25,595 nt of DNA from Anaerolineae bacterium (lineage in GTDB: Bacteria > Chloroflexota > Anaerolineae > B4-G1), in the NCBI GenBank assembly GCA_016783285.1, contig JADHWW010000020.1, positions 1 to 25,595 of the forward strand, in the 5' to 3' direction. Below, one piece after another: positions 15,267-23,018 of this stretch (position 1 is the first letter of the stretch; each line of letters begins with the position of its first letter). The notes below the pieces were generated by a model. It was not told the origin of the DNA and made no database searches. It was given only the letters and a program-made list of their open reading frames with translations. Position numbers and translations under genes: made by a program.

Positions 15267-16111
15267 TGGGCCAGGTGCACATTCTCACCGATAGCACGTC
15301 CGATGTGCCCGTCGAAGTGGCGGCTCGATTGCGTATCACCGTCGTGCCAGCCTACGTCCAGGTCGGCAATCGCAGTTATCGCGATGGGCCTTTTCCTGGG
15401 AGCCTCAGTCGGGAGGAGTTCTACACCCAACTGCCCACTATGTCGGTCGTGCCGACCACCGCCGTACCGCCGGCCCATGAGTTTGCCATGGCGTATCGCG
15501 GCTTGGTCGGAGAGGCGGATGAGGTAATCGCCATCGTGATCTCGACCGAGCTGAGCGGAATGTATAACGTCGCTCACCTGGGCGCACAGGAGGTACCGGA
15601 TTTGAAGGTGCACATCGTAGACTCAGGGCAGGTTACGATGGGCCTCGGCTGGATGGTCATCGCGGCGGCCGAAGCAGCCGCGAGTGGCAAGAGTGCCGGG
15701 GAGATCCTGGCCCTGGTTGAAGATATGAAGCATCGAGTGCACGTCTATGCTATGCTCGACACATTGAAATACCTGCGCCGCAGCGGGCGGGTAGGCTGGG
15801 CACAGGCAAGGGCCGCTCATATCCTGCACATCAAGCCGATTGTGGAAGTGCTCCTGGGCAAGGTCAGAGAATTGGGACGGGCGCGGACAAGAGTCCGGGC
15901 CATTGAGCGGTTGGTGGAACTCACGCGCGACCTGGGCCCATTGGAGCGACTGGCAATCCTTCACACGTACGCTCCTGGGGTGGAGGGTCTCCACCGCCGC
16001 CTGGCCAATCTTTGCTCACCCAAGCAACAGCATACCGTCGCAGTCACGACTATCATCGGCGCTCACGTAGGGCCGCGGGGGCTAGGCGTGGCTGCCGTGA
16101 CCGCTGAGTAA
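15266..16111 (+). CDS. fakB: DegV/FakB family fatty acid-binding protein (second copy)
   Basis: The 281-residue protein has the canonical DegV features: HILTDSTSDVP, VVPTTAVPPAHEF, STELSGMYNVAHLGA (the LSG motif kept), VDSGQVTMGLGWMV, HIKPIVEVLLGKVREL with RTRVRAIERL, and a final AHVGPRGLG. It would hold a fatty acid for phosphorylation by FakA. Translation is coupled to the first copy by TGATG overlap. Two differing FakB copies per FakA are common and often differ in preference for saturated or unsaturated chains; that split is inference here. Confidence 0.9.
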   Translation: MGQVHILTDSTSDVPVEVAARLRITVVPAYVQVGNRSYRDGPFPGSLSREEFYTQLPTMSVVPTTAVPPAHEFAMAYRGLVGEADEVIAIVISTELSGMYNVAHLGAQEVPDLKVHIVDSGQVTMGLGWMVIAAAEAAASGKSAGEILALVEDMKHRVHVYAMLDTLKYLRRSGRVGWAQARAAHILHIKPIVEVLLGKVRELGRARTRVRAIERLVELTRDLGPLERLAILHTYAPGVEGLHRRLANLCSPKQQHTVAVTTIIGAHVGPRGLGVAAVTAE

Positions 16112-16114
16112 GAT

Positions 16115-18610
16115 ATGACAGAACCTATTGAGAAACTGACCAAGATTCTGCACCTGGAGGCAGAGAAGTACCAAGACAGGGCCGTCTTCGGTGGCCTGGC
16201 CCGCTATGCCGACACCTGGTTGCAAGAAGCCAGGGCAGCCTTCGGACCGGAGGCGGCTGGTTGGGTCCGGGGAGTGGCCGACCGGTTGCGCACCTACAGC
16301 AGCCTCCCCGACTCTGCAGCCCGGCAGGAAGCCATGGCTGTATTATTGGAAACGCTCAAGGCTGTGCCCTCTCCTCGCTCTTCCCAACGGAAGGAAGAGA
16401 AAGAGAGAGAAAAAACGGTCCCCACTCCACCTGTCCCTCCCAAGGCCAGACCGGCCTCTGCAACGTCCACCTCCCCTGTGGCTGGGTTGGCCCCCACTTC
16501 CAGCCGTCCGGCTGAGCCCAGGCCAAAGCCTCCACCTGTCCATTCACGCACCGGCCTCGATTCCCCGGTCACTGTCCTGCAAGGCGTGGGCCCCCGGCAA
16601 GCCGAGCGGCTGGTCAGGCTGGGCATTCACACCATCCGCGACATGATCCACTTTTTCCCTCGCCGCCACGACGACTACTCGCAACTCAAGACCATCAGCC
16701 GGCTCGAATACGGCGAAGAAGTCACCATCATGGGTCAGATTCAGGACACGGCCGTGCGTGAGACCCGAGGAGGTAGCGCCCTCTTCAAAGCCACCCTCTC
16801 TGATGGCACCGGCTTCATTGAGATCACCTGGTTCAATCAACCCTACCTGGCAGATCGCATCAGGCGCGGTCAACAGATTGTCATCAGCGGCAAGGTAAAT
16901 GAGTACCTGGGCCGGCTGTGTTTCAATTCTCCTGAGTGGGAACCGCTGGAAAAAGAACTACTGCACACCGCCCGCCTGGTGCCGGTCTACCCACTCACCG
17001 AGGGCATCAGCGCCAAGTGGCTGCGCCGCCTGACGAAACGCACCGTGGATTACTGGTCTAAACGACTACCCGACCACATGCCAGCCTCGGTGCGTCAGGA
17101 GGTGGGCTTGCTGGACCTGGAGACCGCTATCTTCGAGGCCCACTTCCCGGATAACAAGAGCTTGCTGGAACAGGCCCGCTACCGCTTGGCATTCGACGAG
17201 TTATTCGTGCTGCAGATCGGCCTTTTGCGCCAACGCCACCTGTGGCGCTCGGTACCGGGCCGACCACTGCCAGTGGATAACACCACCCTAAGATACTTTA
17301 CCAGCAGTCTGCCGTTTAAACTGACCCGCGCCCAGCGGCGAGCGCTGCAGCGGATCATTTCCGACCTGCGCTCGGACCAGCCAATGAACCGGCTTCTACA
17401 GGGGGACGTGGGCTCAGGCAAAACGATCGTGGCAGTGACAGCGATGGCTCTGGCGGTGGCCGCCGACACCCAGGCAGCGCTGATGGCCCCCACAGAAATC
17501 CTGGCCGAGCAACACCACGGCACCCTGACCCGGCTTTTCGAAGACTTGCCAGGACGTCCAGTCAGCATCCGCCTCCTCACGGGCAGCATCACCGGGCAGG
17601 AGCGGGAGAATGTCTACGCCGGACTGGCCGATGGCAGCACAGACATCGTCGTAGGCACCCACGCGCTGATCCAAGAAGGTGTGCAGTTCAAAGAGCTGGC
17701 ATTAGCGGTGATTGATGAGCAGCATCGCTTCGGTGTGCGCCAACGAGCGGCGCTGCGGCAGAAAGGCTACAATCCACATCTGCTGGTAATGACCGCCACC
17801 CCTATTCCTCGCTCGCTGGAGCTGACACTATGGGGCCACATGGACGTCTCGGTCATTGACAAAATGCCGCCGGGGCGTAAACCGACCACAACCCGCTTGA
17901 TTCTACCTGCCGAGCGGGAACGGGCCTACGCCTTCGCGCGCAGCCAGATCGAAAAGGGGCGCCAGGTCTTTATCATCTGCCCACTGGTCGAGGAATCGAA
18001 GAAGAAGGGGGGCGAGGCCAAGGCCGCCGTCAATGAGTATCAGCGCCTTCAGAAGCATATTTTCCCCGACCTGCGGCTAGGCCTGTTGCACGGGCGGATG
18101 AAAGGCGAGGAAAAGGAGGCAGTGATGGGCCACTTCGCGCAGGGAGAACTGGATATCCTGGTTGCCACCTCTGTCGTCGAGGTGGGGATTGACGTGCCCA
18201 ACGCCACGGTGATGCTGGTCGAGGGAGCCGACCGCTTCGGCCTGGCGCAACTCCATCAGTTTCGGGGTCGCGTGGGCCGTGGTGAGCACGCCTCCTACTG
18301 CTTGCTGGTCTCCGACTCCTCCTCTCCCGAGGCGCAGGAGCGACTGCAGGCGGTCGAGGCCACCAATGACGGCTTCGCGCTGGCGCAGAAAGACCTGGAA
18401 CTGCGCGGACCCGGAGAGTTCCTCGGCACACGTCAGTCCGGCTTTCCCAATCTCAAGTTGGCCAGCGTGACCGATCTGCGGCTGGTCGAGACCGCTCGCG
18501 AGGCCGCCCGCCGCTTTTTCAAGACTGATCCGGAACTGACTCACCCGGACAATCGCCTGCTGGCCCGGCGGGTGGCGCAGTTTTGGAAAGGGGAAGGAGA
18601 AGTCAGTTGA
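16115..18610 (+). CDS. recG: ATP-dependent DNA helicase RecG
   Basis: RecG remodels stalled replication forks and Holliday junctions. The wedge domain begins near residue 152 (SPVTVLQGVGPRQAERL) and continues with FPRRHDDYSQL. The helicase core has GDVGSGKT (Walker A, ~430-437), MAPTEILAEQH, VIDEQHRFGVRQR (DEQH box), MTATPIPRSLELT, and motifs V/VI (VATSVVEVGIDVPNA, HQFRGRVGRG). The last part, RRFFKTDPEL, is the usual RecG end. At 831 residues it is longer than the ~690-residue E. coli enzyme because of an N-terminal extension: a helical region (~1-85, EKLTKILHLEAEKYQD) and a Pro/Ser/Lys linker (~88-150). It starts four bases after fakB, with a weak ribosome site. The last four bases overlap coaD. 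Confidence 0.95.
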   Translation: MTEPIEKLTKILHLEAEKYQDRAVFGGLARYADTWLQEARAAFGPEAAGWVRGVADRLRTYSSLPDSAARQEAMAVLLETLKAVPSPRSSQRKEEKEREKTVPTPPVPPKARPASATSTSPVAGLAPTSSRPAEPRPKPPPVHSRTGLDSPVTVLQGVGPRQAERLVRLGIHTIRDMIHFFPRRHDDYSQLKTISRLEYGEEVTIMGQIQDTAVRETRGGSALFKATLSDGTGFIEITWFNQPYLADRIRRGQQIVISGKVNEYLGRLCFNSPEWEPLEKELLHTARLVPVYPLTEGISAKWLRRLTKRTVDYWSKRLPDHMPASVRQEVGLLDLETAIFEAHFPDNKSLLEQARYRLAFDELFVLQIGLLRQRHLWRSVPGRPLPVDNTTLRYFTSSLPFKLTRAQRRALQRIISDLRSDQPMNRLLQGDVGSGKTIVAVTAMALAVAADTQAALMAPTEILAEQHHGTLTRLFEDLPGRPVSIRLLTGSITGQERENVYAGLADGSTDIVVGTHALIQEGVQFKELALAVIDEQHRFGVRQRAALRQKGYNPHLLVMTATPIPRSLELTLWGHMDVSVIDKMPPGRKPTTTRLILPAERERAYAFARSQIEKGRQVFIICPLVEESKKKGGEAKAAVNEYQRLQKHIFPDLRLGLLHGRMKGEEKEAVMGHFAQGELDILVATSVVEVGIDVPNATVMLVEGADRFGLAQLHQFRGRVGRGEHASYCLLVSDSSSPEAQERLQAVEATNDGFALAQKDLELRGPGEFLGTRQSGFPNLKLASVTDLRLVETAREAARRFFKTDPELTHPDNRLLARRVAQFWKGEGEVS

Positions 18611-19134
18611 CTCGCATCGCTGTCTACCCTGGCACCTTTGATCCTATTCACTTCGGGCATGTGGACATCGCTGCCCGCGCAGCCGACATCTTTGACGAGT
18701 TGGTAGTCGCCGTCTACGACCGGCCAGTGAAAAGCCTGATGTTCACCATCAAGGAACGGGTCACGCTGGCACGCCAGGCTTTGGCTGGCTCGCCCAACGT
18801 GCGTGTGATCCCCTATGGGGGATTGACGGTGGAGCTTGCGCGCCGGGTCGAGGCACAGGCCATTGTGCGCGGGCTGCGAGTCGTCTCCGACTTTGAACTG
18901 GAATACCAGATGGCGCTCACCAACCGCCAACTTGCGCCGGAAGTCGAGTGCGTGTGCCTGATGACGCGCCAGGCCCATGCCTTTCTGAGTTCTAGCATTG
19001 TTAAGGAAATTGCATTGTTGGGAGGCGACGTGAGCGGGATGGTCTCGCCACACGTAGCGGCCGCGCTGGAGGCAAAACGACGCGAACGAGAGAAAACCCA
19101 CGAACCCGTGCCGCTCTTCTCATTACGGGATTGA
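18607..19134 (+). CDS. coaD: Phosphopantetheine adenylyltransferase
   Basis: CoaD adenylates 4'-phosphopantetheine in the penultimate step of coenzyme A synthesis. The 175-residue protein begins RIAVYPGTFDPIHFGHVDI, with the nucleotidyltransferase (H/T)xGH motif at 15-18, and contains RGLRVVSDFELEYQMA and SSSIVKEIALLGGDVSGMV, all typical. I choose the TTG at 18607, which overlaps the recG stop (TTGA) and has AGGAG seven bases upstream; the open frame extends further back into recG without homology. CoA supply fits beside the lipid genes. Confidence 0.95.
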   Translation: MTRIAVYPGTFDPIHFGHVDIAARAADIFDELVVAVYDRPVKSLMFTIKERVTLARQALAGSPNVRVIPYGGLTVELARRVEAQAIVRGLRVVSDFELEYQMALTNRQLAPEVECVCLMTRQAHAFLSSSIVKEIALLGGDVSGMVSPHVAAALEAKRREREKTHEPVPLFSLRD

Positions 19135-19229
19135 CCCGCTGTGCAGATGTCTTATGGCAAGCACAGCATGGGTTGCACGATTCAATCAGGACGACTGGAG
19201 CGAACGATGATTGAGCATCGGAGGTCAAT

Positions 19230-19733
19230 ATGGACATCCTGCACCTGATAGACCGCCTGGAAGAAGCCATCAAGAGCAGCAAGCGGTTGCCCTTCAGCAG
19301 CGTGCGCCTGGTGGACGAGCGCCGCCTCTGGCCTATGCTCGATCAGATGCGTATTTCAATCCCCGATGAAGTACGGCGCGCCGAGCGGATCGTCCGCGAC
19401 AAAGAACGCGCGCTGGCCCAATCTCACGAGGAGGCAGAGCGCATCATCGCGCTGGCACGCAGCGAGGCAGCCCAGATGACGGCGGAGCACACCATCGCGA
19501 AAGCCGCCGAGGGGCAAGCCACCGCCATCCGCGAGCGAACCGAGCGGGAAATAGCGAGCATCCGCGCCGGGGCCGACGAGTACGCGTTCGAGACTCTCTG
19601 CAGACTGGAGCGGGACTTGAAACGAGCGCTGACGGTGATTGAAAACGGCATCCGCACCATCCAGGTAGAGCAGGAGAGAAGCGAAAGCGAATCGCCCACC
19701 GAGGCAAGGCAGCGACGTGTCTTGACAGGTTAG
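19230..19733 (+). CDS. Coiled-coil protein between coaD and rpmF (DivIVA-like)
   Basis: The 167-residue protein starts MDILHLIDRLEEAIKSS, has a short globular stretch (VDERRLWPMLDQMRISIPDEV), then a long charged helix (residues ~48-145) rich in Glu, Arg and Ala with repeats such as AERIVRDKERALAQSHEEAERI. That is characteristic of DivIVA-like or V-ATPase subunit-H-like coiled coils. There are no membrane segments. Similar unnamed proteins follow coaD in clostridia and Chloroflexota, so it is conserved by position, but its role is not known to me. The start is clear (GGAGG, then ATG at 19230). Its last codons carry the promoter of rpmF. Confidence 0.75.
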   Translation: MDILHLIDRLEEAIKSSKRLPFSSVRLVDERRLWPMLDQMRISIPDEVRRAERIVRDKERALAQSHEEAERIIALARSEAAQMTAEHTIAKAAEGQATAIRERTEREIASIRAGADEYAFETLCRLERDLKRALTVIENGIRTIQVEQERSESESPTEARQRRVLTG

Positions 19734-19750
19734 TTACTCACTCCTATAAT
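19722..19750 (+). promoter_or_regulatory. Full-consensus sigma70 promoter for rpmF and the fab genes
   Basis: TTGACA (19722-19727), a 17-bp spacer, TATAAT (19745-19750): both hexamers are perfect. It overlaps the 3' end of the coiled-coil gene. The predicted start is near 19757, leaving a ~43-nt leader to rpmF. Confidence 0.85.
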
Positions 19751-19799
19751 AAGCCGCTGTGCAACTGATTGATCAACGAGAAAGGAGCGCAGAGAATCT

Positions 19800-19985
19800 A
19801 TGGGCGCATTGCCCAAACGTAAGATATCACGAGCCCGCGGGGGAAACCGTCGTAGCCAGTGGAGACTCAAAGTCCCGCGATTGGTGACCTGCCCGCAGTG
19901 CGGCGCACCTGTGCGTCCACATCACGTCTGCCTGACCTGTGGCACCTATCGCGGCGTTCAGGTCGTCGAGATCGAAGAGGAATAA
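19800..19985 (+). CDS. rpmF: 50S ribosomal protein L32
   Basis: The 61-residue protein has the L32 opening MGALPKRKISRARGGNRRSQW and a zinc ribbon formed by C31/C34 and C44/C47 (CPQC and CLTC). Its position before fabD-fabG is the widespread rpmF-fab arrangement that couples ribosome and lipid synthesis. AAAGGAG lies 12 bases before the ATG, rather far. A perfect promoter precedes it. Confidence 0.96.
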   Translation: MGALPKRKISRARGGNRRSQWRLKVPRLVTCPQCGAPVRPHHVCLTCGTYRGVQVVEIEEE

Positions 19986-19988
19986 AGG

Positions 19989-20009
19989 CGTGAAACGTGA
20001 TGCGTGATT
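19989..20009 (+). repeat. Short heptamer run, three CGTGANN units, between rpmF and fabD
   Basis: CGTGAAA, CGTGATG and CGTGATT follow each other without gaps, three bases after the rpmF stop. Same 7-bp period as the in-gene arrays elsewhere in the window, but a different unit, and only three copies. Confidence 0.6.
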
Positions 20010-20054
20010 ACATTTTGCGCTTCATGCTTGACGTCCTCGCGGTGATGTCCGTTG

Positions 20055-20978
20055 GTGCGTGAGTGTGCTTGTCTGTTTCCGGGCCAAGGCTCCCAATACG
20101 TCGGAATGGGGCGCGACCTCTACGCAACCTTTCCTGCGGCTCGCGCTGTGTTCACACATGCCGACAGCATCCTGGGTATTGCCTTGTCGCGGCTATGCTT
20201 CGATGGACCACCCGAACCACTGAACGATACGTTGAACACGCAGCCGGCCATTCTGGCCACCAGTATAGCCGCGCTACGCGTGCTGGAAGAACGAGGGGCG
20301 AACAGCCCAGCCTACATCGCTGGGCATAGTATGGGGGAATTTAGCGCGCTGGTCGCGGCAGGGGCTCTCTCTTTTGAAAACGGGCTGATGCTCGTGCGCG
20401 ATCGCGGCCGGTTGATGAGACAAGCCGGTGAGCGAAGCCCCGGCGGTATGGCGGCCATACTGGGACTGGAGAGTGGGTCACTGGAGGCCATCTGCACCGC
20501 CGTGCGGGAGCAGAGCGGGGAACATGTCGGCATCGCCAACGACAACTGCCCCGGACAACTTGTCATCTCCGGCACACTCTTGGCGCTGGAGCGGGCGATG
20601 GAACTGGCGAAAGAGCGGGGGGCCAGGCGGGTAATCCGGCTGGCCGTGAGCATCGCGGCCCACTCCCCCCTGATGGCCGAGGCCGCCGCTGAATTTTGTC
20701 GCCTTCTCGACGCGATACCGTTCCATGAGCCAGCCGTCCCTATTGTGGCCAACGCCACCGCCGGCCCACTCACTGACCCTGACGAGATCCGCAACGCTCT
20801 GGGACAACAACTCACCTCGCCTGTGCGTTGGACCGAGTCGGTGCGCTGGATGATCGGACAGGGGGTGACCCGCTTCGTCGAGGTGGGGCCTAAAGGGGTG
20901 CTCACCAGCCTCCTGCGCCGCATAGACCGCGCAGTGGAGGGACTGACCACTGACCAGGTCCTGGGATGGGAGGGGTGA
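20055..20978 (+). CDS. fabD: Malonyl-CoA:ACP transacylase
   Basis: FabD moves malonyl from CoA to acyl carrier protein to start fatty acid elongation. The 307-residue protein shows LFPGQGSQYVGMG, QPAILATSIAALRVL, the GHSMGEFSAL nucleophile motif (S92), the catalytic His in AAHSPLM (H203), and FVEVGPKGVLTSLL. I choose the GTG at 20055; GGTGAT at 20041-20046 may serve as the ribosome site, and a TTG one codon earlier is possible. It is followed 34 bp later by fabG. No acpP, plsX or fabH lies in the window. Confidence 0.95.
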   Translation: MRECACLFPGQGSQYVGMGRDLYATFPAARAVFTHADSILGIALSRLCFDGPPEPLNDTLNTQPAILATSIAALRVLEERGANSPAYIAGHSMGEFSALVAAGALSFENGLMLVRDRGRLMRQAGERSPGGMAAILGLESGSLEAICTAVREQSGEHVGIANDNCPGQLVISGTLLALERAMELAKERGARRVIRLAVSIAAHSPLMAEAAAEFCRLLDAIPFHEPAVPIVANATAGPLTDPDEIRNALGQQLTSPVRWTESVRWMIGQGVTRFVEVGPKGVLTSLLRRIDRAVEGLTTDQVLGWEG

Positions 20979-21012
20979 GAGATTCATTTTTTGGCCAGGT
21001 GAGGAGGATCTA

Positions 21013-21762
21013 ATGAACCTGGAGAGCAAAATCGCCGTCGTCACCGGCGCATCGCGCGGCATCGGGCGGGCCATTGCGTTGGAACTCGCACAGCGTGGCG
21101 CTCGCGTCGTGGTCAACTACCACCGTAGCGCGGAGGCGGCCGCCGAGGTCGTGGCCACTATTGAGGCCGCCGGTGGGCAGGCCACCGCGGTACAGGCCGA
21201 CGTCGGCGACTTCGAGCAGGCCGCGGGGTTGATCCAGGCGGCACTGGATGCCTTTGGCCGCGTTGACATCCTGGTCAACAACGCTGGCACCACTCACGAC
21301 CAACTGCTGATGTTGATGAAAGAGGAGGATTGGGACGACGTCCTGCGTACCAACCTCAAGAGTATGTTCAACTGCTGCAAAGCCGTTGCCCGCCTGATGG
21401 TGCGACAGCGTTGGGGACGGATTATCAACATCAGTTCCATCTCTGGTATCGTAGGTCAAGGTGGGCAGACCAACTACGCCGCCTCCAAGGCTGGCGTCAT
21501 CGGCTTCACCAAGAGCCTGGCCAAGGAACTGGGGCCCCGCAACATCACTGTGAATGTGGTCGCGCCGGGCTTCGTCCCCACCGATCTGACCGCCGACATG
21601 CCGGAGGAATGGAAACAGCGCGTGATCGAGATGACACCGCTAGGACGGATGGGGCGACCAGAGGAGGTGGCCTACGCCGTCGCCTTCCTGGCCTCCGATG
21701 AAGCCTCTTTCATCACCGGCGAGATATTGACAGTGGATGGCGGCCTGGTGATGCAGGGGTAA
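21013..21762 (+). CDS. fabG: 3-oxoacyl-[ACP] reductase
   Basis: FabG reduces 3-oxoacyl-ACP with NADPH in each elongation round. The 249-residue short-chain dehydrogenase has TGASRGIGRAIA (cofactor loop), NNAGTTHD, and the catalytic set S142, Y155 and K159 (NISSISG, NYAASKAG). The C-terminus (GEILTVDGGLVMQG) is typical. GAGGAGG precedes the ATG. It is downstream of fabD and 29 bp before an asp23-family gene. Confidence 0.95.
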   Translation: MNLESKIAVVTGASRGIGRAIALELAQRGARVVVNYHRSAEAAAEVVATIEAAGGQATAVQADVGDFEQAAGLIQAALDAFGRVDILVNNAGTTHDQLLMLMKEEDWDDVLRTNLKSMFNCCKAVARLMVRQRWGRIINISSISGIVGQGGQTNYAASKAGVIGFTKSLAKELGPRNITVNVVAPGFVPTDLTADMPEEWKQRVIEMTPLGRMGRPEEVAYAVAFLASDEASFITGEILTVDGGLVMQG

Positions 21763-21791
21763 ACAATCGTAGATTGAAAGAGGGGATGTGG

Positions 21792-22130
21792 ATGGAAACG
21801 CAACCTAAGATCGGCAAAATTACCATTGCACCGGATGTGCTGAAGACCATCGCTCGCCTCACGACTCTGGCTGTATCAGGCGTAGCCCGCATAGCCTCAC
21901 CGCCGGGCGCGTGGCGTCTCCTGCGACGTGATGAGGTGGGAGTTGAAGTCATTGGAAACAGTGTGCGCGTGGAACTCTATGTCATCGTCGAGCCGGACGT
22001 CAACATGCTTAGCGTCGGCCGCCAGATCCAAGCCGAAGTCACCCGCGCGATCCAGGATATGGTCGGCATGGAAGTCCAGTCTGTTAACGTGCACATCGGG
22101 GACGTGGCGTACACTTCCGTGAGCGTATGA
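21792..22130 (+). CDS. Asp23/Gls24 family protein (YqhY-like)
   Basis: The 112-residue protein has the Asp23 signature: KIGKITIAPDVLKTIARLTT, AVSGVARIASPPG, SVRVELYVIVEPDVNM, and VQSVNVHIGDVAY. It directly precedes nusB, as yqhY does in Bacillus, where YqhY is linked to control of acetyl-CoA carboxylase; that role here is inference. I choose the ATG at 21792 because the GGGG site lies six bases upstream; an in-frame TTG at 21774 would extend it. It is the third Asp23 relative in the window. Confidence 0.87.
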   Translation: METQPKIGKITIAPDVLKTIARLTTLAVSGVARIASPPGAWRLLRRDEVGVEVIGNSVRVELYVIVEPDVNMLSVGRQIQAEVTRAIQDMVGMEVQSVNVHIGDVAYTSVSV

Positions 22131-22158
22131 CTAGCCTGCAATTGGGAGGCCCACAACC

Positions 22159-22605
22159 GTGAAGGCCCGCCATCAGGCTCGCATCGTGGCACTACAGGTG
22201 ATGTACGAGGTTGACTGCGCGCATCACACCCCCGCCCTCGTGCTGGAGCAGAGGCTGGCTGCAACTCAACTGCCGAAGGCCGCAGCAGCCTTCAGCCGCC
22301 ACCTGGTGAACGGCGTGCTCAAGTACCAGCCTGTGCTCGACACCTTCATCCACTACCATGCCCCTGAATGGCCGCTGGAACAGATGGCCCACATTGATCG
22401 CAACATCCTGCGTATGGCGATTTTTGAGTTCGCCGTGGACGGTCAAACGCCCGTCAAAGTAGCCATCAACGAGGCTGTCGAACTAGCCAAGGCCTTCGGC
22501 TCCGACAGCGCCCCCCGCTTCGTAAACGGCGTATTAGGTACCCTGGTGGGACACAAAGAAGACATCGCGCAGGCTGCTAAAGGCGAAGAGAGAAAAAGAG
22601 GGTGA
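22159..22605 (+). CDS. nusB: Transcription antitermination factor NusB
   Basis: NusB binds boxA RNA with NusE to prevent early termination in rRNA operons. The 148-residue all-helical protein opens RHQARIVALQVMYEVDC and contains the typical IDRNILRMAIFEF, PVKVAINEAVELAKAFG and RFVNGVLGTL. It starts at a GTG nine bases after GGGAGG, 28 bp downstream of asp23. Its stop overlaps the Tat gene (GTGA). Confidence 0.93.
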   Translation: MKARHQARIVALQVMYEVDCAHHTPALVLEQRLAATQLPKAAAAFSRHLVNGVLKYQPVLDTFIHYHAPEWPLEQMAHIDRNILRMAIFEFAVDGQTPVKVAINEAVELAKAFGSDSAPRFVNGVLGTLVGHKEDIAQAAKGEERKRG

Positions 22606-23018
22606 ACTTTCTGAACGTCGGCCCCTGGGAATTGATGGTTCTCCTGATCATTGCCATTCTGCTGCTCGGCCCCAGGCGAATGGTGGAACTCGCCCGCACC
22701 ATTGGCCATGCTACGAGTCAAATGCGCCGACTCTCAAACGAGTTCCTCGGCACCATCCAGGCTGAACTCCGGGCCACCGAGCACGAGACGCACCAGACTC
22801 TAGAGGACATCGCCAAGGGCGAGCCAGAACCTGTTGCCAGCATCCGTGCTGAGCTTGAGGCTACCGAGCACGAGACACGCCAGACTCTAGAGGATATCGC
22901 CAAGGGCGAGCCAGAACCTGTTGCCAGCATCCGTGCTGCACTTGAAGACACCGGGCGTGAGACACGCCAGGTTCTGGAGGACATAATCAAGGACGAACCA
23001 GGACAGAGGGCAGGATGA
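22602..23018 (+). CDS. TatA/TatB-type twin-arginine translocase subunit with 29-residue repeats
   Basis: The 138-residue protein has the short N-terminal helix (residues ~10-23), then the hinge LLLGPRRMVELART and an amphipathic helix, the hallmarks of the Tat small subunits. The TatB subtype is likely because the tail is long and the N-terminal motif is GP-based, but TatA is possible. The tail holds three copies of a 29-residue unit starting A-(E/A)-L and containing ETxQxLEDIAKGEPEP; copies 1 and 2 are nearly identical. It starts at GTG 22602, overlapping nusB by four bases, and overlaps tatC by four bases, so nusB, this gene and tatC are coupled. Confidence 0.87.
   Translation: MNFLNVGPWELMVLLIIAILLLGPRRMVELARTIGHATSQMRRLSNEFLGTIQAELRATEHETHQTLEDIAKGEPEPVASIRAELEATEHETRQTLEDIAKGEPEPVASIRAALEDTGRETRQVLEDIIKDEPGQRAG
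22761..23015 (+). repeat. 87-bp tandem repeat in the Tat subunit gene
   Basis: Units are at 22761-22847 and 22848-22934, differing at only a few bases, and a more diverged third at 22935-23015. The length is a multiple of three, so unit number can change without breaking the frame. Confidence 0.92.
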
